Below are positions 19,420 to 28,614 of a stretch of DNA of 64,000 bases, piece by piece. The DNA comes from Candidatus Brocadia pituitae (GTDB lineage: Bacteria > Planctomycetota > Brocadiia > Brocadiales > Brocadiaceae), in the NCBI GenBank assembly GCA_017347445.1, contig AP021856.1, positions 2,302,613 through 2,366,612 on the forward strand. The letters run 5' to 3'. The translations under genes were made by a program, and so were the position numbers. Each line of letters starts with the position of its first letter. The stretch's first letter is position 1. The notes under the pieces were generated by a model. The model saw only the letters and a list, made by a program, of their open reading frames with translations, had not been told where the DNA came from and searched no databases.

Positions 19420-20538
19420 CTAAAGAATGCCTTCCATTACAATTACTATATCTCCCGATTCTAAACGGATATCCTTATCAACATCTCCTTTCACAGCACC
19501 TTTCGTGTCGACTTTAATATTTTCATATCGCGTATTACCATGCACTGTTCTGAGTATCTTGACCCTGTCAGGAGATCCAAATTTTGCAAAGCCACCCGCA
19601 ATGGATATCGCCCGCAGTACCGTCATTTGATCCTCGAGGGTATATTTACCAGGTCTGGCAACTTCACCATATACAAAGAAATCTTTATTACGTTCCACCA
19701 CGATTACATCCCCATCCTCTACAGGCATATCACTGTTCATAGCATTTTCTTTGGTATTTTTAAAATCGATGTTGATCTCCTTGTATGCGCCTTCCATTTT
19801 TTGTTTTCGCCTGACTTTTATCTTGCCATACAGGCCATTCGTAGTAATACCTCCCGCAATGGATATCGCCTGTAGTACCGTCATTTGATCCCCAAGGGTA
19901 TATTTGCCAGGTTTGGAAACTTCACCATATACATAGAAATCTTTATTACGTTCCACGACTATTACATCCTCATCTTCTACAGGCATATCGCAATTCATCA
20001 TGCTTTCTTTGATATTTTTAAGATTAATGTTTATTTCCTGGTATGTGCCACCCACTTTTTGCCGGCGTCTCACCTTTACTTTGCCATAAATACCATCTGA
20101 AGTAATGCCTCCTGCCGATGAAATGGCCTTGAATACGGTCATATTGCCTTCAAGGGTATATCTTCCCGGATTTTTAACCTCACCATATACAAAAAATTTC
20201 ACATTCTCAAACCTGGTCAAGGTTACAGACACCACAGGGTACTTTATATAACTGCTGGAAAGCCTTTTTTCTATTTCCTTTTCAATATCTGATAAACTCA
20301 AACCCTTAACGTTGATGCTACCAATATAAGGAAAAGTTATTGAACCGTCTGAGGTAACGGGCGCTGTGGTCTTAAGTTCATCGTGATCAAGTACACTTAT
20401 GTCAAGGACGTCGCCCAAACCAACTTTATAGTGCTGCAGCTCCTCTTGAGGTTCATCTGCGTGACAAAGAGAGGATGCAACAAACATATTAAACAATACT
20501 AACAAAACAATAAAAATATTTTTTACCATCTTTATCAC
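19420..20538 (-). CDS. Wza-like polysaccharide export protein with three SLBB-type units
   Basis: A 372-residue secreted protein. Residues 1-27 form a signal peptide (hydrophobic 7-22, likely cleavage after HA). The Poly_export domain follows: YKVGLGDVLDISV at about 37-49. From residue 115 to the end the protein is three consecutive 86-residue units, each with a VYGEV-x3-G-x-YTL start and an AIS-x-AGG turn, the SLBB pattern. Units 1 and 2 are almost identical. It should form the periplasmic or outer-membrane export channel working with the Wzz-like protein. It begins the minus-strand polysaccharide run, so the operon promoter probably lies in the upstream gap. Confidence 0.9.
   Translation of the reverse strand: MIKMVKNIFIVLLVLFNMFVASSLCHADEPQEELQHYKVGLGDVLDISVLDHDELKTTAPVTSDGSITFPYIGSINVKGLSLSDIEKEIEKRLSSSYIKYPVVSVTLTRFENVKFFVYGEVKNPGRYTLEGNMTVFKAISSAGGITSDGIYGKVKVRRRQKVGGTYQEININLKNIKESMMNCDMPVEDEDVIVVERNKDFYVYGEVSKPGKYTLGDQMTVLQAISIAGGITTNGLYGKIKVRRKQKMEGAYKEINIDFKNTKENAMNSDMPVEDGDVIVVERNKDFFVYGEVARPGKYTLEDQMTVLRAISIAGGFAKFGSPDRVKILRTVHGNTRYENIKVDTKGAVKGDVDKDIRLESGDIVIVMEGIL
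19681..20196 (-). repeat. two near-identical 258-bp tandem units inside the export gene
   Basis: Codons 115-200 and 201-286 of the export protein encode two copies of an 86-residue unit. Both carry MPVEDxDVIVVERNKD and the intervening KVRR-QK motif. A third, more diverged unit completes the gene. The similarity of the first two at DNA level points to a recent in-frame duplication or to gene conversion. Confidence 0.8.
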
Positions 20539-21092
20539 CCTTTTAATTCAAAAATTTAAAAAAATATAAATTGTATTCCTTAAATTAATGAAGTTACACG
20601 TATTATCGACAATATATTGATAATTATTTAAACGTTAAACGTTGAATATTTTTACAGGTTGTCCGGGATACAAAATTAGTAAAATTAACGATGTCCAAAA
20701 AAGAATTTTAAGAGTCATTCCATTTCCTTGGCACATATCTGTTTAGCCATAGTTCTGTGTATACACAAATTCAGACCTTTATTCTAAAGACAGGCATATT
20801 GTTGGAATAATCGCAAATAATTTGCCATTCATTTCCTTGAATGGTAAATATAGTCCTTAGGACATGAATGATTGGGTGTGATAAACCTGTCTTGTGAGAA
20901 AATACTTGTTGTTATACCGAATTTTATCACAGGAAAGCAATGAAAGGCTTTTTTCTGCTTCCCTTTCCGAGAGAAGGAATACACCTGAGGTTAAACCATG
21001 TACGGTATAAAAACCAGCAGGTTGGAAAATTATATAAACAATAAAAGTTAAAAACAAGTGTTTTTTTCCCTAAACACCGCAAATTAACAATT
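20539..21092. other. intergenic region upstream of the export operon
   Basis: About 550 bp without a convincing gene. It is AT-rich and holds a direct AAACGTT repeat near 20630-20645 and a small hairpin (CCATTCA ... TGAATGG) near 20833-20853. Either could belong to the regulation of the polysaccharide operon that starts at 20538, but no clear promoter can be named. A short minus-strand frame here (20857-21057) has no supporting features. Confidence 0.5.
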
Positions 21093-21245
21093 TTGTACCA
21101 ATTTGGTTTTTTGAAAAAGTATAAGAAAGCATTTGCCTACTTGGAAGCGAGTCGATTTACGACGGTTATAGCAAATATTTCTCCTCTAAACTGGGCAGTA
21201 AACATCGTAACTATTGGGTTCTTCAGAAAACTAAATTATTACAAT
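21093..21245. mobile_element. degenerate MITE-like element with terminal inverted repeats
   Basis: The left end reads TTGTACCAATTTGGTTTTTT and the right end is its diverged inverse (GAAAACTAAATTATTACAA). These match the ends of the better preserved elements at 51363-51504 and 63353-63491. The length is 153 bp. The interior has drifted and carries no gene. The right end overlaps the 3' end of the fucose synthase gene and supplies its last codons and its stop. Confidence 0.65.
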
Positions 21246-22305
21246 ATATTCTATATACCTCTTCAATTCCCTTTTGTAATGCAATAAGGGCTTTCCATCC
21301 TAATTTATTTATCTTTTCAATATTCAATAATTTCCTGGGTGTTCCGTCCGGTTTCGACTTATCCCATTGTATTTCACCTTTATATCCCACAATATCTTTA
21401 ATTAAATTGGCAAGGTCATTGATCCTGACTTCCTTTCCTGTTCCAATATTCACAAACTCACCAATATCTTTTGCATTACATTTTTGCATTAAAAATATGC
21501 AGGCATCAGCCAAATCATCTCCATGGAGGAATTCACGATAAGGTGCGCCACTCCCCCAGACCTCAACAACAACATGTTTCGAGTTTGTGAGGCAATTGTT
21601 TTTGATTCCATACTGCGACAGAAGGTTCATGATTTCTTCATTTGTCATTTTGTTTAAACCTTGAGTATCTAACGGACGCTTTATCAAATCGTTTCTTATT
21701 GAATGCAAATCACCGTTTTGCAGGCACTTTCCCAGATGCATTTTTCTTATTAGCGCAGGTAATACATGCGACGTCTTTAAATCAAAGTTGTCATTCAGAC
21801 CATAGAGGTTCGCAGGCATTGCTGAGATAAAGTTTGTCCCATACTGTTCGTTAAAATACCGGCAAAGCTTTATTGCAGATATTTTTGCTATAGCATAAGG
21901 TTCGTTGGTAGGTTCAAGACTTCCGGTAAGTAAATGATCTTCCCTCATCGGCTGAGAGGCAAATTTTGGATATATGCAAGAAGATCCAAGATTTAATAAT
22001 TTATTAACACCATATTTAAAGCTTGCGCAAATGATGTTTGCAGCTATCATGATATTCTGGTAGATAAAATCTGCCTTATAAGTACTGTTAGCCAATATCC
22101 CACCAACCTTAGCTGCAGCCACAAAAACGAATTCCGGCTTTTGATCGTAAAAAAATGCTTCTACCTCAGACTGCCTTGTTAAATCCAACTCCTTATGGGT
22201 TCTCACGACGAGGTTGTTATAACCTGAATCTTGAAGCTTACGCACAATAGCCGAGCCCACTAAACCTTTATGTCCGGCTACGTAGATTTTAGAGCCCTGG
22301 TGCAT
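21223..22305 (-). CDS. fcl: GDP-L-fucose synthase
   Basis: A 360-residue short-chain dehydrogenase of the GDP-4-keto-6-deoxy-D-mannose epimerase/reductase family, the last step in GDP-L-fucose synthesis. Motifs: N-terminal IYVAGHKGLVGSAIV (NADP site), SSCIYP (catalytic Ser), PYAIAK (Tyr and Lys). It carries an insert of about 50 residues near 195-245, found in one subtype of this enzyme. It would provide fucose for the neighbouring polysaccharide. The preceding enzyme, GDP-mannose dehydratase, is not in the window. The C-terminus (CNNLVF then stop) is encoded by a MITE-like element, so the native end was probably altered. Confidence 0.92.
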   Translation of the reverse strand: MHQGSKIYVAGHKGLVGSAIVRKLQDSGYNNLVVRTHKELDLTRQSEVEAFFYDQKPEFVFVAAAKVGGILANSTYKADFIYQNIMIAANIICASFKYGVNKLLNLGSSCIYPKFASQPMREDHLLTGSLEPTNEPYAIAKISAIKLCRYFNEQYGTNFISAMPANLYGLNDNFDLKTSHVLPALIRKMHLGKCLQNGDLHSIRNDLIKRPLDTQGLNKMTNEEIMNLLSQYGIKNNCLTNSKHVVVEVWGSGAPYREFLHGDDLADACIFLMQKCNAKDIGEFVNIGTGKEVRINDLANLIKDIVGYKGEIQWDKSKPDGTPRKLLNIEKINKLGWKALIALQKGIEEVYRIYCNNLVF

Positions 22306-22379
22306 ATTTGTTGATTTTTAAAGTTTGTGTGAGAGGGTACGATGAACAGAAAACAGAAATGACAAAGAAAATCTACCGG

Positions 22380-23096
22380 TTACCATTGATACCCACGCCT
22401 TGTGATCATATAATCCCGAAATTGAAAGGTAGTGGAATTGCCAATAATAATAACTGTCGTCATGTCAATAGCACAGGCGGTTATTTTGTCAAGTGTCGTA
22501 ATAAGAACCAATTCGTCTTCACGAGACACACCTTTCACGATGCCCACGGGGGTAGATGGCCGTTTATGTTGAAGGAGGATATGGGCCGTTTTTTCAATCT
22601 GCCAGTCCCTTTGGGAACTCTTTGGATTGTATAGCACAACGACGTAATCAGCCTCAGCGGCGCATCTCACCCGTTTTTCAATGGTCTCCCACGGTGTGAG
22701 CAAGTCGCTGAGGCTAATAACGGCATAATCATGCATAAGAGGCGCACCTAATACGGCGGCGGCGGCATTTGCGGCAGGAATACCAGAAATAATCTCTACA
22801 GGCAAATCTCTGTTTTGCCGGGCAATCACTTCCAGCACAAGCCCGGCCATGCCGTAAACACCAGGGTCGCCACTGCTAATGATGGACACGGTCTTTCCCG
22901 TTAAGGCTTCTTGAATTGCCATTTCTACACGCTCAATCTCTTTGCGCATGGCAGTGGCAATGATCTGTTTGGTTTTTATAATATCTTTTACCAGTTCGAT
23001 ATACAGTTTATAGCCAACGACCGTCTCAGAATTTTTTAATGCATCCAATGCCCTCTGACTAATCTCGTTCCTCGCTCCAGGGCCGATGCCTACCAC
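22380..23096 (-). CDS. cbiH: precorrin-3B / cobalt-factor III C17-methyltransferase
   Basis: A 238-residue SAM-dependent corrin-ring methyltransferase of the CbiH/CobJ family. It begins VGIGPGARNEIS, has the conserved ISSGDPGVYGMAG loop (about residues 75-88), and ends with VIIIGNSTTF, a typical CbiH tail. It catalyses C17 methylation and ring contraction in cobalamin synthesis. The start is a GTG at 23096 that overlaps the 3' end of cbiG by 7 bp. The homologous N-terminus (KLYVV) runs slightly upstream without an ATG. The overlap implies translational coupling. Confidence 0.93.
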   Translation of the reverse strand: MVGIGPGARNEISQRALDALKNSETVVGYKLYIELVKDIIKTKQIIATAMRKEIERVEMAIQEALTGKTVSIISSGDPGVYGMAGLVLEVIARQNRDLPVEIISGIPAANAAAAVLGAPLMHDYAVISLSDLLTPWETIEKRVRCAAEADYVVVLYNPKSSQRDWQIEKTAHILLQHKRPSTPVGIVKGVSREDELVLITTLDKITACAIDMTTVIIIGNSTTFQFRDYMITRRGYQW

Positions 23097-23902
23097 ATAA
23101 AGTTTTCCCGGGCAATGGCTACTGTCACCCCCGGAAACTTCTGTTTTTTCAGTAATAATTCAGTCTTCCTCCCTGAAAGAAGTGCAGCGGGCTCGCACAC
23201 TCCCCACACCCCGATTTTTTCCTTAACAAAATATGACTTGCTGTGATCTTTAGCACACGCACCAATTTCCTGACAGGAAACAATCCTTAACGGAATATCC
23301 AATTCCTCCGCAGCCTGTAAGAGACCAGGCTCTTCAGACTTGATCTCGATAGTAGCGAGCAGTCTGACCCGTTCTAGCGTAAGATTGGCCATATGGAGAG
23401 CATGAGAAATGGAGTGTTTTACAGCTTCTGCATCAACCCCTTTTTTGCAACCGATACCGATAATAACATCCTTCTTTGCTTCTGTGCCGGTGGTAATTAC
23501 TGCATCAGTATGCAAAATGGCGGCAATATGATGGGTCAACAGATTGGCGCCTCCTTCATGGCCGGAGAGGACGCTGATAACAAAACGACCTACGTCATCA
23601 ACCACCACCACCGCGGGATCGGTATATTTATCCTGGATATTTTTTGCAATCATTCGTACAACAATCCCCATCGCCATTATAAAGACAATTCCATCATATT
23701 GCCTGAAGACCCTGTTTACCAGTTGATGAAGTGGTTCGGAAAAAAGTATGATATGGGGATATCTCTTGTTCTCAACAAGAGAATTATTGTCGTCTCCTAT
23801 TTTCTTGAACACATAGACCAATGGTGGTGGGTTGAAACCTGTTCCAATTTTTCGTGCAGTTTTTAGCCCCTCTTCCGTTAGGGTAATAATAGCTATGTTC
23901 AA
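23090..23902 (-). CDS. cbiG: cobalt-precorrin-5A hydrolase
   Basis: A 270-residue CbiG, which opens the delta-lactone and releases acetaldehyde in the anaerobic cobalamin pathway. The N-terminal domain has FIMAMGIVVRMIA and VLSGHEGGANLLTHHIA. The C-terminal domain has IGIGCKKGVDAEA. Length is close to that of short CbiG proteins. It lies 45 bp downstream of the pentaheme cytochrome and overlaps cbiH. Only these two cobalamin genes are present here, so the rest of the pathway must be elsewhere. B12 supply is relevant to the B12-binding radical SAM enzyme at 59.5 kb. Confidence 0.93.
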   Translation of the reverse strand: MNIAIITLTEEGLKTARKIGTGFNPPPLVYVFKKIGDDNNSLVENKRYPHIILFSEPLHQLVNRVFRQYDGIVFIMAMGIVVRMIAKNIQDKYTDPAVVVVDDVGRFVISVLSGHEGGANLLTHHIAAILHTDAVITTGTEAKKDVIIGIGCKKGVDAEAVKHSISHALHMANLTLERVRLLATIEIKSEEPGLLQAAEELDIPLRIVSCQEIGACAKDHSKSYFVKEKIGVWGVCEPAALLSGRKTELLLKKQKFPGVTVAIARENFMW

Positions 23903-23947
23903 TCTCTATCTGCCAGATCCGTCAAAAGTTTCCCCGCCTTCTCCTTC

Positions 23948-25381
23948 TTACAGGCTAATTTCCTTTGATATCTCTGCCATATCAACTATAGGAAATTTTA
24001 TAGATTTTTCACCTAAGAGGGCATCTACTACTTCCTGAGGTGCACTTCGATAATTAAGTACCGCAGTTAATTTGAGTGGTGATTTAGCATCTTTGGGAAT
24101 CAGGCAAGTAAAGCTCTCTTCTTTTTGACCTTTGGGTGGAACCCGATTATCGGACAGAATTTGTGTCGCAGACCATACATGAAGCGTCGGTTTCCCGTCC
24201 TTATCACCAAACACGGTATGATATAACGTTGTGTTGGGATCAATAACCCCTTTTCCATCCACCTTTCCGCTTTGATACAGATGCTTACCCTCCGCATCTG
24301 TTACAGAAACGCTCAACCACATTTGTCTCAATTCAGTGAGTCCCGTTGGCAAATAGTGACCTGCCCCTGTATTTTTAATGATGACAGCAAATTTGAGCAC
24401 GTCACCTTTTTTGTTTTCCGTCGCAAAAGAAACCTCCAGGGTTGCCGCATTTTTCAACCTGTCTATTGCTAATTGCTTGTTTATGTCAGAACCTGCTGGT
24501 AATGATACAGGATTTGTGCTTCCACCAACAAAGTAATGAGTCCATATGTGCGGACGCTTTTTCCCACCCATAATCTCAGGAGACGCAAAACCGGGATTAT
24601 CGGGACGCTCGGTACTACCGGTACTTGGGTAACCGGGACGTTGCCTCATATGACAGTCCTGGCAATGCACAGACGTTTTAGGATCGCCTGTATTGTAAGG
24701 ACTCTGCTCCCATTCTGTGTATGTTTGTTCAATAAGGATCGCGTTTCCTGCATGTGATACGTCGTGACAACCCCCGCAAAACTCTGATCTGGTGTGCAGC
24801 TCAGAATATTTACTTTGGTGAATTGTTTCAGGACAATCGTCAAAAGGACCATATTTGGTCCCCCCTTCCATTGCTGCTGCATTACCAGGACTTAGTATAT
24901 AAGGAGCATTTCCAATACCACTAGTTGCTTTGACGGAATGGCAAAAGTCACAAATGACCCCCCCCTTTTCGTCGTCAGGCAATGGAAGCGTTTCATCTCC
25001 ACTGCTATGCCCAATAGGTATATGACAACGTACGCATGATTCTATATTTTTCTTCTCCGACTCCCCTTCGGCAGTTTTTTTCCCTAAGTTATAAAGGGCT
25101 TGAAAAAGCGGATTCCTCCATGCATTCGCATGGGTTGATCCACTCCACATCTTATATATTTCAGGATGGCAAGCACCACAAGATATTGGACTAAAAAACT
25201 GGCTTGCTCTCACGTCACCCGGCACGGTAATAGGTAAATCCAGGATATTATTCGGTCTCTTTTCTACAGGAAGTTTTCTTGTAGGAGACCATTCTTTGGG
25301 GTCACTTGCATAAGAAACGTTTACAGTTACAAGAAACAAACCAACCAGCAATGACAATGTGGATTTAACATAAAAACGCAT
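23948..25381 (-). CDS. secreted pentaheme c-type cytochrome (cytochrome c554-like)
   Basis: About 477 residues from the start chosen at 25381 (MRFYVKS); an ATG at 25405 is in frame. A signal peptide covers about 22 residues and ends near SYA. Five CxxCH heme motifs are visible: CGACH, CVRCH, CDFCH, CGGCH and CQDCH. The first is followed by W-x2-STHA, the arrangement of the cytochrome c554 family. The C-terminal part (about residues 310-470) is a heme-free beta-rich domain with NTGAGHYLPTG, seen in several multiheme cytochromes. It would act in electron transfer outside the cytoplasm (periplasm or anammoxosome lumen). It precedes cbiG on the same transcript. The redox partner is unknown. Confidence 0.88.
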   Translation of the reverse strand: MRFYVKSTLSLLVGLFLVTVNVSYASDPKEWSPTRKLPVEKRPNNILDLPITVPGDVRASQFFSPISCGACHPEIYKMWSGSTHANAWRNPLFQALYNLGKKTAEGESEKKNIESCVRCHIPIGHSSGDETLPLPDDEKGGVICDFCHSVKATSGIGNAPYILSPGNAAAMEGGTKYGPFDDCPETIHQSKYSELHTRSEFCGGCHDVSHAGNAILIEQTYTEWEQSPYNTGDPKTSVHCQDCHMRQRPGYPSTGSTERPDNPGFASPEIMGGKKRPHIWTHYFVGGSTNPVSLPAGSDINKQLAIDRLKNAATLEVSFATENKKGDVLKFAVIIKNTGAGHYLPTGLTELRQMWLSVSVTDAEGKHLYQSGKVDGKGVIDPNTTLYHTVFGDKDGKPTLHVWSATQILSDNRVPPKGQKEESFTCLIPKDAKSPLKLTAVLNYRSAPQEVVDALLGEKSIKFPIVDMAEISKEISL

Positions 25382-25508
25382 AGTTCTTAATATCCCCTCT
25401 TTCATTATAAAATGGCAAAGACATTAATCAAAAAATCTATTATATAAAAAAAAAGTATTTTTTAAATGAAAATTTTTTCCACACAATTATTGGTCACTTT
25501 TACAAAAA

Positions 25509-25544
25509 AAAAGAGGATAGACCCGGAAGGTCTATCCTCTTTTT
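25509..25544. terminator. strong bidirectional rho-independent terminator
   Basis: A perfect 12-bp stem (AGAGGATAGACC, 25512-25523, with its complement at 25529-25540) and a 5-base loop. It is flanked by A-runs on the left and T-runs on the right, so it works in both directions. On the minus strand it ends the ComEA-like gene. Confidence 0.9.
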
Positions 25545-25597
25545 AAATTAAAACGTTAACAATACAACATACCCTTTTATCTTACTTCATTTTGCTT

Positions 25598-25945
25598 TTA
25601 TTTTTGTCCTTTTTCACTCTTCGCAACCTTTGCTGACTTAATGGTGGTTTCTCCTTCCACAACAACAAAATTTCTAATCTTTTCTAATTTTTTATCACCT
25701 ACCCCATTTACCTTTTTGAGATCTTCAATTGCCCCGAATTTACCGATGGTATTTCTATACTTAATCACCTCTGAAGCCAATTTTGGACCAATGCCTGGCA
25801 GGACAGAAATCTGTTCTTCAGTTGCTGTATTAATATTAACCTTTCCTTCTATCTCATTTGCAGAAAGACAAATATTTGTTTGGCATACAAAACCAACTAC
25901 ACATACAAAAACAAAGACGCAAAATGATTTACAAACCGTAAGCAT
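25598..25945 (-). CDS. secreted ComEA-like helix-hairpin-helix protein
   Basis: A 115-residue protein with a signal peptide (about residues 1-28) and one ComEA-type double HhH domain. The hairpins are visible as ISVLPGIGPKLASEVI and LKKVNGVGDKKLEKI. Such domains bind DNA non-specifically, and ComEA-like proteins serve in DNA uptake across the envelope. No other competence gene is near, so the role is not certain. A clear ribosome binding site (AAGGAGGAG) precedes the ATG at 25945. A terminator follows 50 bp downstream. Confidence 0.88.
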   Translation of the reverse strand: MLTVCKSFCVFVFVCVVGFVCQTNICLSANEIEGKVNINTATEEQISVLPGIGPKLASEVIKYRNTIGKFGAIEDLKKVNGVGDKKLEKIRNFVVVEGETTIKSAKVAKSEKGQK

Positions 25946-26211
25946 AAATAGTCTCCTCCTTCTAAAATTTTTAAATTATTATTAAAAGACCATCAATTAC
26001 AAACACGCGTGTGACGAATAATACGAGCAAAACACAATCCAATATTTAATAAATTTGTTATAATATAAATAATACATCTTAAATGCTTATAACATAACAA
26101 TTATGAATTAACGTATGCTTACATTACAAATGAAAAGCGAGAATTATGTGAGCAAAAGTGATACAAGAACGAGCAATCAGACGAACAAAATTGTTAATTA
26201 TCTGTTTAAAC

Positions 26212-26246
26212 AAAAAAAGGACACGCGGTTGCGTGTCCTTTTTTTA
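26212..26246. terminator. bidirectional rho-independent terminator after clpP
   Basis: A perfect hairpin: stem AAAAAAAGGACACGC with its complement, loop GGTT at 26227-26230. A-runs and T-runs flank it. It lies 26 bp past the clpP stop codon. The 25946-26211 gap otherwise shows only AT-rich upstream sequence of the ComEA-like gene. Confidence 0.9.
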
Positions 26247-26271
26247 AACTTTCTGCTTTTAAATATAATGC

Positions 26272-26940
26272 TTACTTCTTTTTATCTCTCAACGACTCTA
26301 TCACCTCATCAACTAGCCCATATGCCTTTGCCTCTTGAGATGACATGTAAAAATCACGATCAACATCTGTCTCTACGCGCTCCATAGGCTGTCCGGTATG
26401 TTTTACCAGGATCTCATTCAGGCATTTTTTCATTCGCAGAATCTCCTCTGCCTGAATGCTTATGTCTGTTGCGGTACCTCTCATACCACCCCACGGCTGA
26501 TGAAGCATGATACGGGTATGCGGAAGGCCAAAACGCTTTCCCTTCGTTCCGCCGGCAAGGAGTATCGCTGCCATACTGTATGCCTGACCAATGCAAAAGG
26601 TTGCTACATCGCATTGGACAAATTGCATGGTATCGTAAATAGCCAACCCGGAGGTAATGGACCCTCCTGGTGAATTGATGTAAACATTAATATCCTGATT
26701 CTTGTTCTCATTCTGAAGAAACAGTATCTGCGCTATTACCAGATTTGCCAAGGTATCCTCAATAGCTGAGCCAATAAAAATAATGCGGTCTTTGAGCAAC
26801 CTTGAAAATATGTCATAATGCCTCTCGCCATATCCGGTTTTTTCAACAACATATGGAACAAAAAGGCTGCCATATGAAACCTTTGATTTTTCAAGAGGAA
26901 ACTCACCGTTTTCCAGATACGACAAATACTCTTTATGCAC
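26272..26940 (-). CDS. clpP: ATP-dependent Clp protease proteolytic subunit
   Basis: A 222-residue ClpP, the serine peptidase that forms tetradecameric barrels with ClpX or ClpA. The catalytic Ser is in [14 protein letters not shown], the His is in [10 protein letters not shown], and the Asp is in the C-terminal [11 protein letters not shown] region. The N-terminal lead ([14 protein letters not shown]) is about 25 residues longer than in compact ClpPs. It follows the trigger factor gene with a 56-bp gap, the usual tig-clpP order. The expected clpX is absent; a terminator comes next. Confidence 0.95.
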   Translation of the reverse strand: MHKEYLSYLENGEFPLEKSKVSYGSLFVPYVVEKTGYGERHYDIFSRLLKDRIIFIGSAIEDTLANLVIAQILFLQNENKNQDINVYINSPGGSITSGLAIYDTMQFVQCDVATFCIGQAYSMAAILLAGGTKGKRFGLPHTRIMLHQPWGGMRGTATDISIQAEEILRMKKCLNEILVKHTGQPMERVETDVDRDFYMSSQEAKAYGLVDEVIESLRDKKK

Positions 26941-26996
26941 GAAAACTCCCTTTCTCCATAATGGTTACTTCTTTCCCAATGGATTTCGCTAAACCT

Positions 26997-28280
26997 TTAT
27001 TCAGCTATTTTGGCTTCCTTAATAAGTAGATTCATTACCTTTCCCTCACGCATATCACTTCGCAAATAGGATAAATTTCCTTGCCGTTCCAGTTGTTTGC
27101 GAGCCCGCATCGTATCCGTATTATAAGCCCTTGCGATACTGGCAATTCGTTGTTCAACTTCGTTTTCGGTGACTAATATTTTCTCTTTTTCAGCAATGTA
27201 ATTCATGATCAGTGACGCCTTTAACTCTCGCATCACCGATTCAGCCGATGCACTTTTGATCATTTCTGTCTGTTTTTGGATCTCTTCTAAAGGAACGCCC
27301 CTGTTTAATAGATCCAATTGATGTTTATATACCCTTTGATCTGTATGATAACTTAAAAAATCCTGAGGTAATTCAACTTTTGTCTGATCTAACAGGATAT
27401 CAAGTATCTGATTTTTCAGGTCGTCTTCGACCCATCTCTTTTTATCAGTTTCAACCCGTTTTTGCATATGGGATTTTAAGTCGTCCAGCGAATGGAAACT
27501 CAAGGTTTTCGCAAAATCTTCATTCATCTCGGGTGGTAATAAACGTTTTATTTCTTTTACGACAAGCTTCAGTTTCGCTTCTTTCCCCCGATACTCCTCG
27601 TTTGCAAAATGCTGCGAAAGTTTCACATCAATGTTACGCGTCTCGCAAGACCTTGTGCCTTCGAGTTTTGTTACGAAATCAGGAATGGTAGTATGAGCAA
27701 CTTCAACGCCATTTGTTACCAGGACTTCAATATCCTCATCTTCTAACACGACATTACCATCGACTTCTATAATACAATCGCAAATAATTTGATCTCCTCT
27801 TTGCACATTTCCGTCTTTAACTACCGTCAATTGTGCCTTCCGGGATGCGATATCCGTTAAAGCCTTCCGCATGTCGTCTTCCGTTACTTCGGCGGACTTT
27901 TTCTTTAGCGGCAAGCCCTTATATTGGCTGACTTCAAAGGAAGGCCATACTTCCAACGTTACATCAAACGTAAGCGGTTTTCCCATCTCCAGCGCTATCT
28001 CGCCAAATTTTGGATTGCCCACAGGGTTCAGTTTGTGTTCCTCAAGCGTTTTTTGGTAGCAATCACTAACTACGGATTGTTTTACCTCATCTTTAATATG
28101 GGGACCAAAGCGTTTTTCAACCAATTTACGTGGTGCGCGTCCCTTTCTGAATCCTGGTAATTCTGCCGTATCACAAACCTCCACTGTCTTCTTCTCAAAC
28201 TCACTTTCGATCGTTTCCTTTGATATTTCAAATTTTAAAACCTTTTTACAAGGACCAGCTTCTTCAATTGTGACATTCAT
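26997..28280 (-). CDS. tig: trigger factor chaperone / peptidyl-prolyl isomerase
   Basis: The chosen ATG at 28280 (MNVTIEEAGPC) gives 427 residues; the open frame runs 10 codons further upstream. The N-terminal ribosome-binding domain has the signature GFRKGRAPRKLVEKRFG (residues about 44-60). A central FKBP-like PPIase domain and a helical C-terminal chaperone domain follow. It helps nascent proteins fold at the ribosome exit. It lies just downstream of four tRNA genes on the same strand and upstream of clpP, a common arrangement. Confidence 0.93.
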   Translation of the reverse strand: MNVTIEEAGPCKKVLKFEISKETIESEFEKKTVEVCDTAELPGFRKGRAPRKLVEKRFGPHIKDEVKQSVVSDCYQKTLEEHKLNPVGNPKFGEIALEMGKPLTFDVTLEVWPSFEVSQYKGLPLKKKSAEVTEDDMRKALTDIASRKAQLTVVKDGNVQRGDQIICDCIIEVDGNVVLEDEDIEVLVTNGVEVAHTTIPDFVTKLEGTRSCETRNIDVKLSQHFANEEYRGKEAKLKLVVKEIKRLLPPEMNEDFAKTLSFHSLDDLKSHMQKRVETDKKRWVEDDLKNQILDILLDQTKVELPQDFLSYHTDQRVYKHQLDLLNRGVPLEEIQKQTEMIKSASAESVMRELKASLIMNYIAEKEKILVTENEVEQRIASIARAYNTDTMRARKQLERQGNLSYLRSDMREGKVMNLLIKEAKIAE

Positions 28281-28320
28281 AATGATATTTATCCTGCAAT
28301 ACGTTCCCATCTAAAATAAA

Positions 28321-28395
28321 TGGAGCGGGTGATGGGGTTCGAACCCACGACATTCACGTTGGCAACGTGACGCTCTACCACTGAGCTACACCCGC
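28321..28395 (-). tRNA. tRNA-Gly (GCC)
   Basis: On the minus strand the cloverleaf is complete: acceptor GCGGGTG with CACCCGC, a D arm with TAGCTCAGTGG, anticodon loop reading GCC, and T arm with GGGTTCGAACCC. The 3' CCA is encoded (28321-28323). Confidence 0.96.
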
Positions 28396-28412
28396 TTCTT
28401 GTTTTTTTCATC

Positions 28413-28497
28413 TGGTGCGAGAGGGGGGAATCGAACCCCCACGCCGTAAGGCACAAGATCCTAAATCTTGCGCGTCTGCCAGTTCCGCCACCCTCGC
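28413..28497 (-). tRNA. tRNA-Leu (TAG)
   Basis: A class II tRNA with a long variable arm (TGCCTTACGGCGT). Acceptor GCGAGGG pairs with CTCTCGC. The anticodon stem CAAGA/TCTTG encloses a loop with TAG. The 3' CCA is encoded (28413-28415). Confidence 0.95.
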
Positions 28498-28614
28498 CCA
28501 ATACGGCATTTTTTTCGCTGCTACCCTATGGCGGAACCCCTAAATCCCGATTCAAGAATTTAGTAGTGTATTCATAAAAACATATAAGTGTCTCATACAT
28601 ACAAGAAAAATTTA

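Noticed and set aside
20857-21057. Minus-strand frame of 66 codons in front of fcl
   Set aside because: AT-rich, no family features, no ribosome binding site; better seen as intergenic sequence.
26115-26387. Plus-strand frame of 90 codons before clpP
   Set aside because: It runs through the terminator hairpin and into the antisense of clpP.
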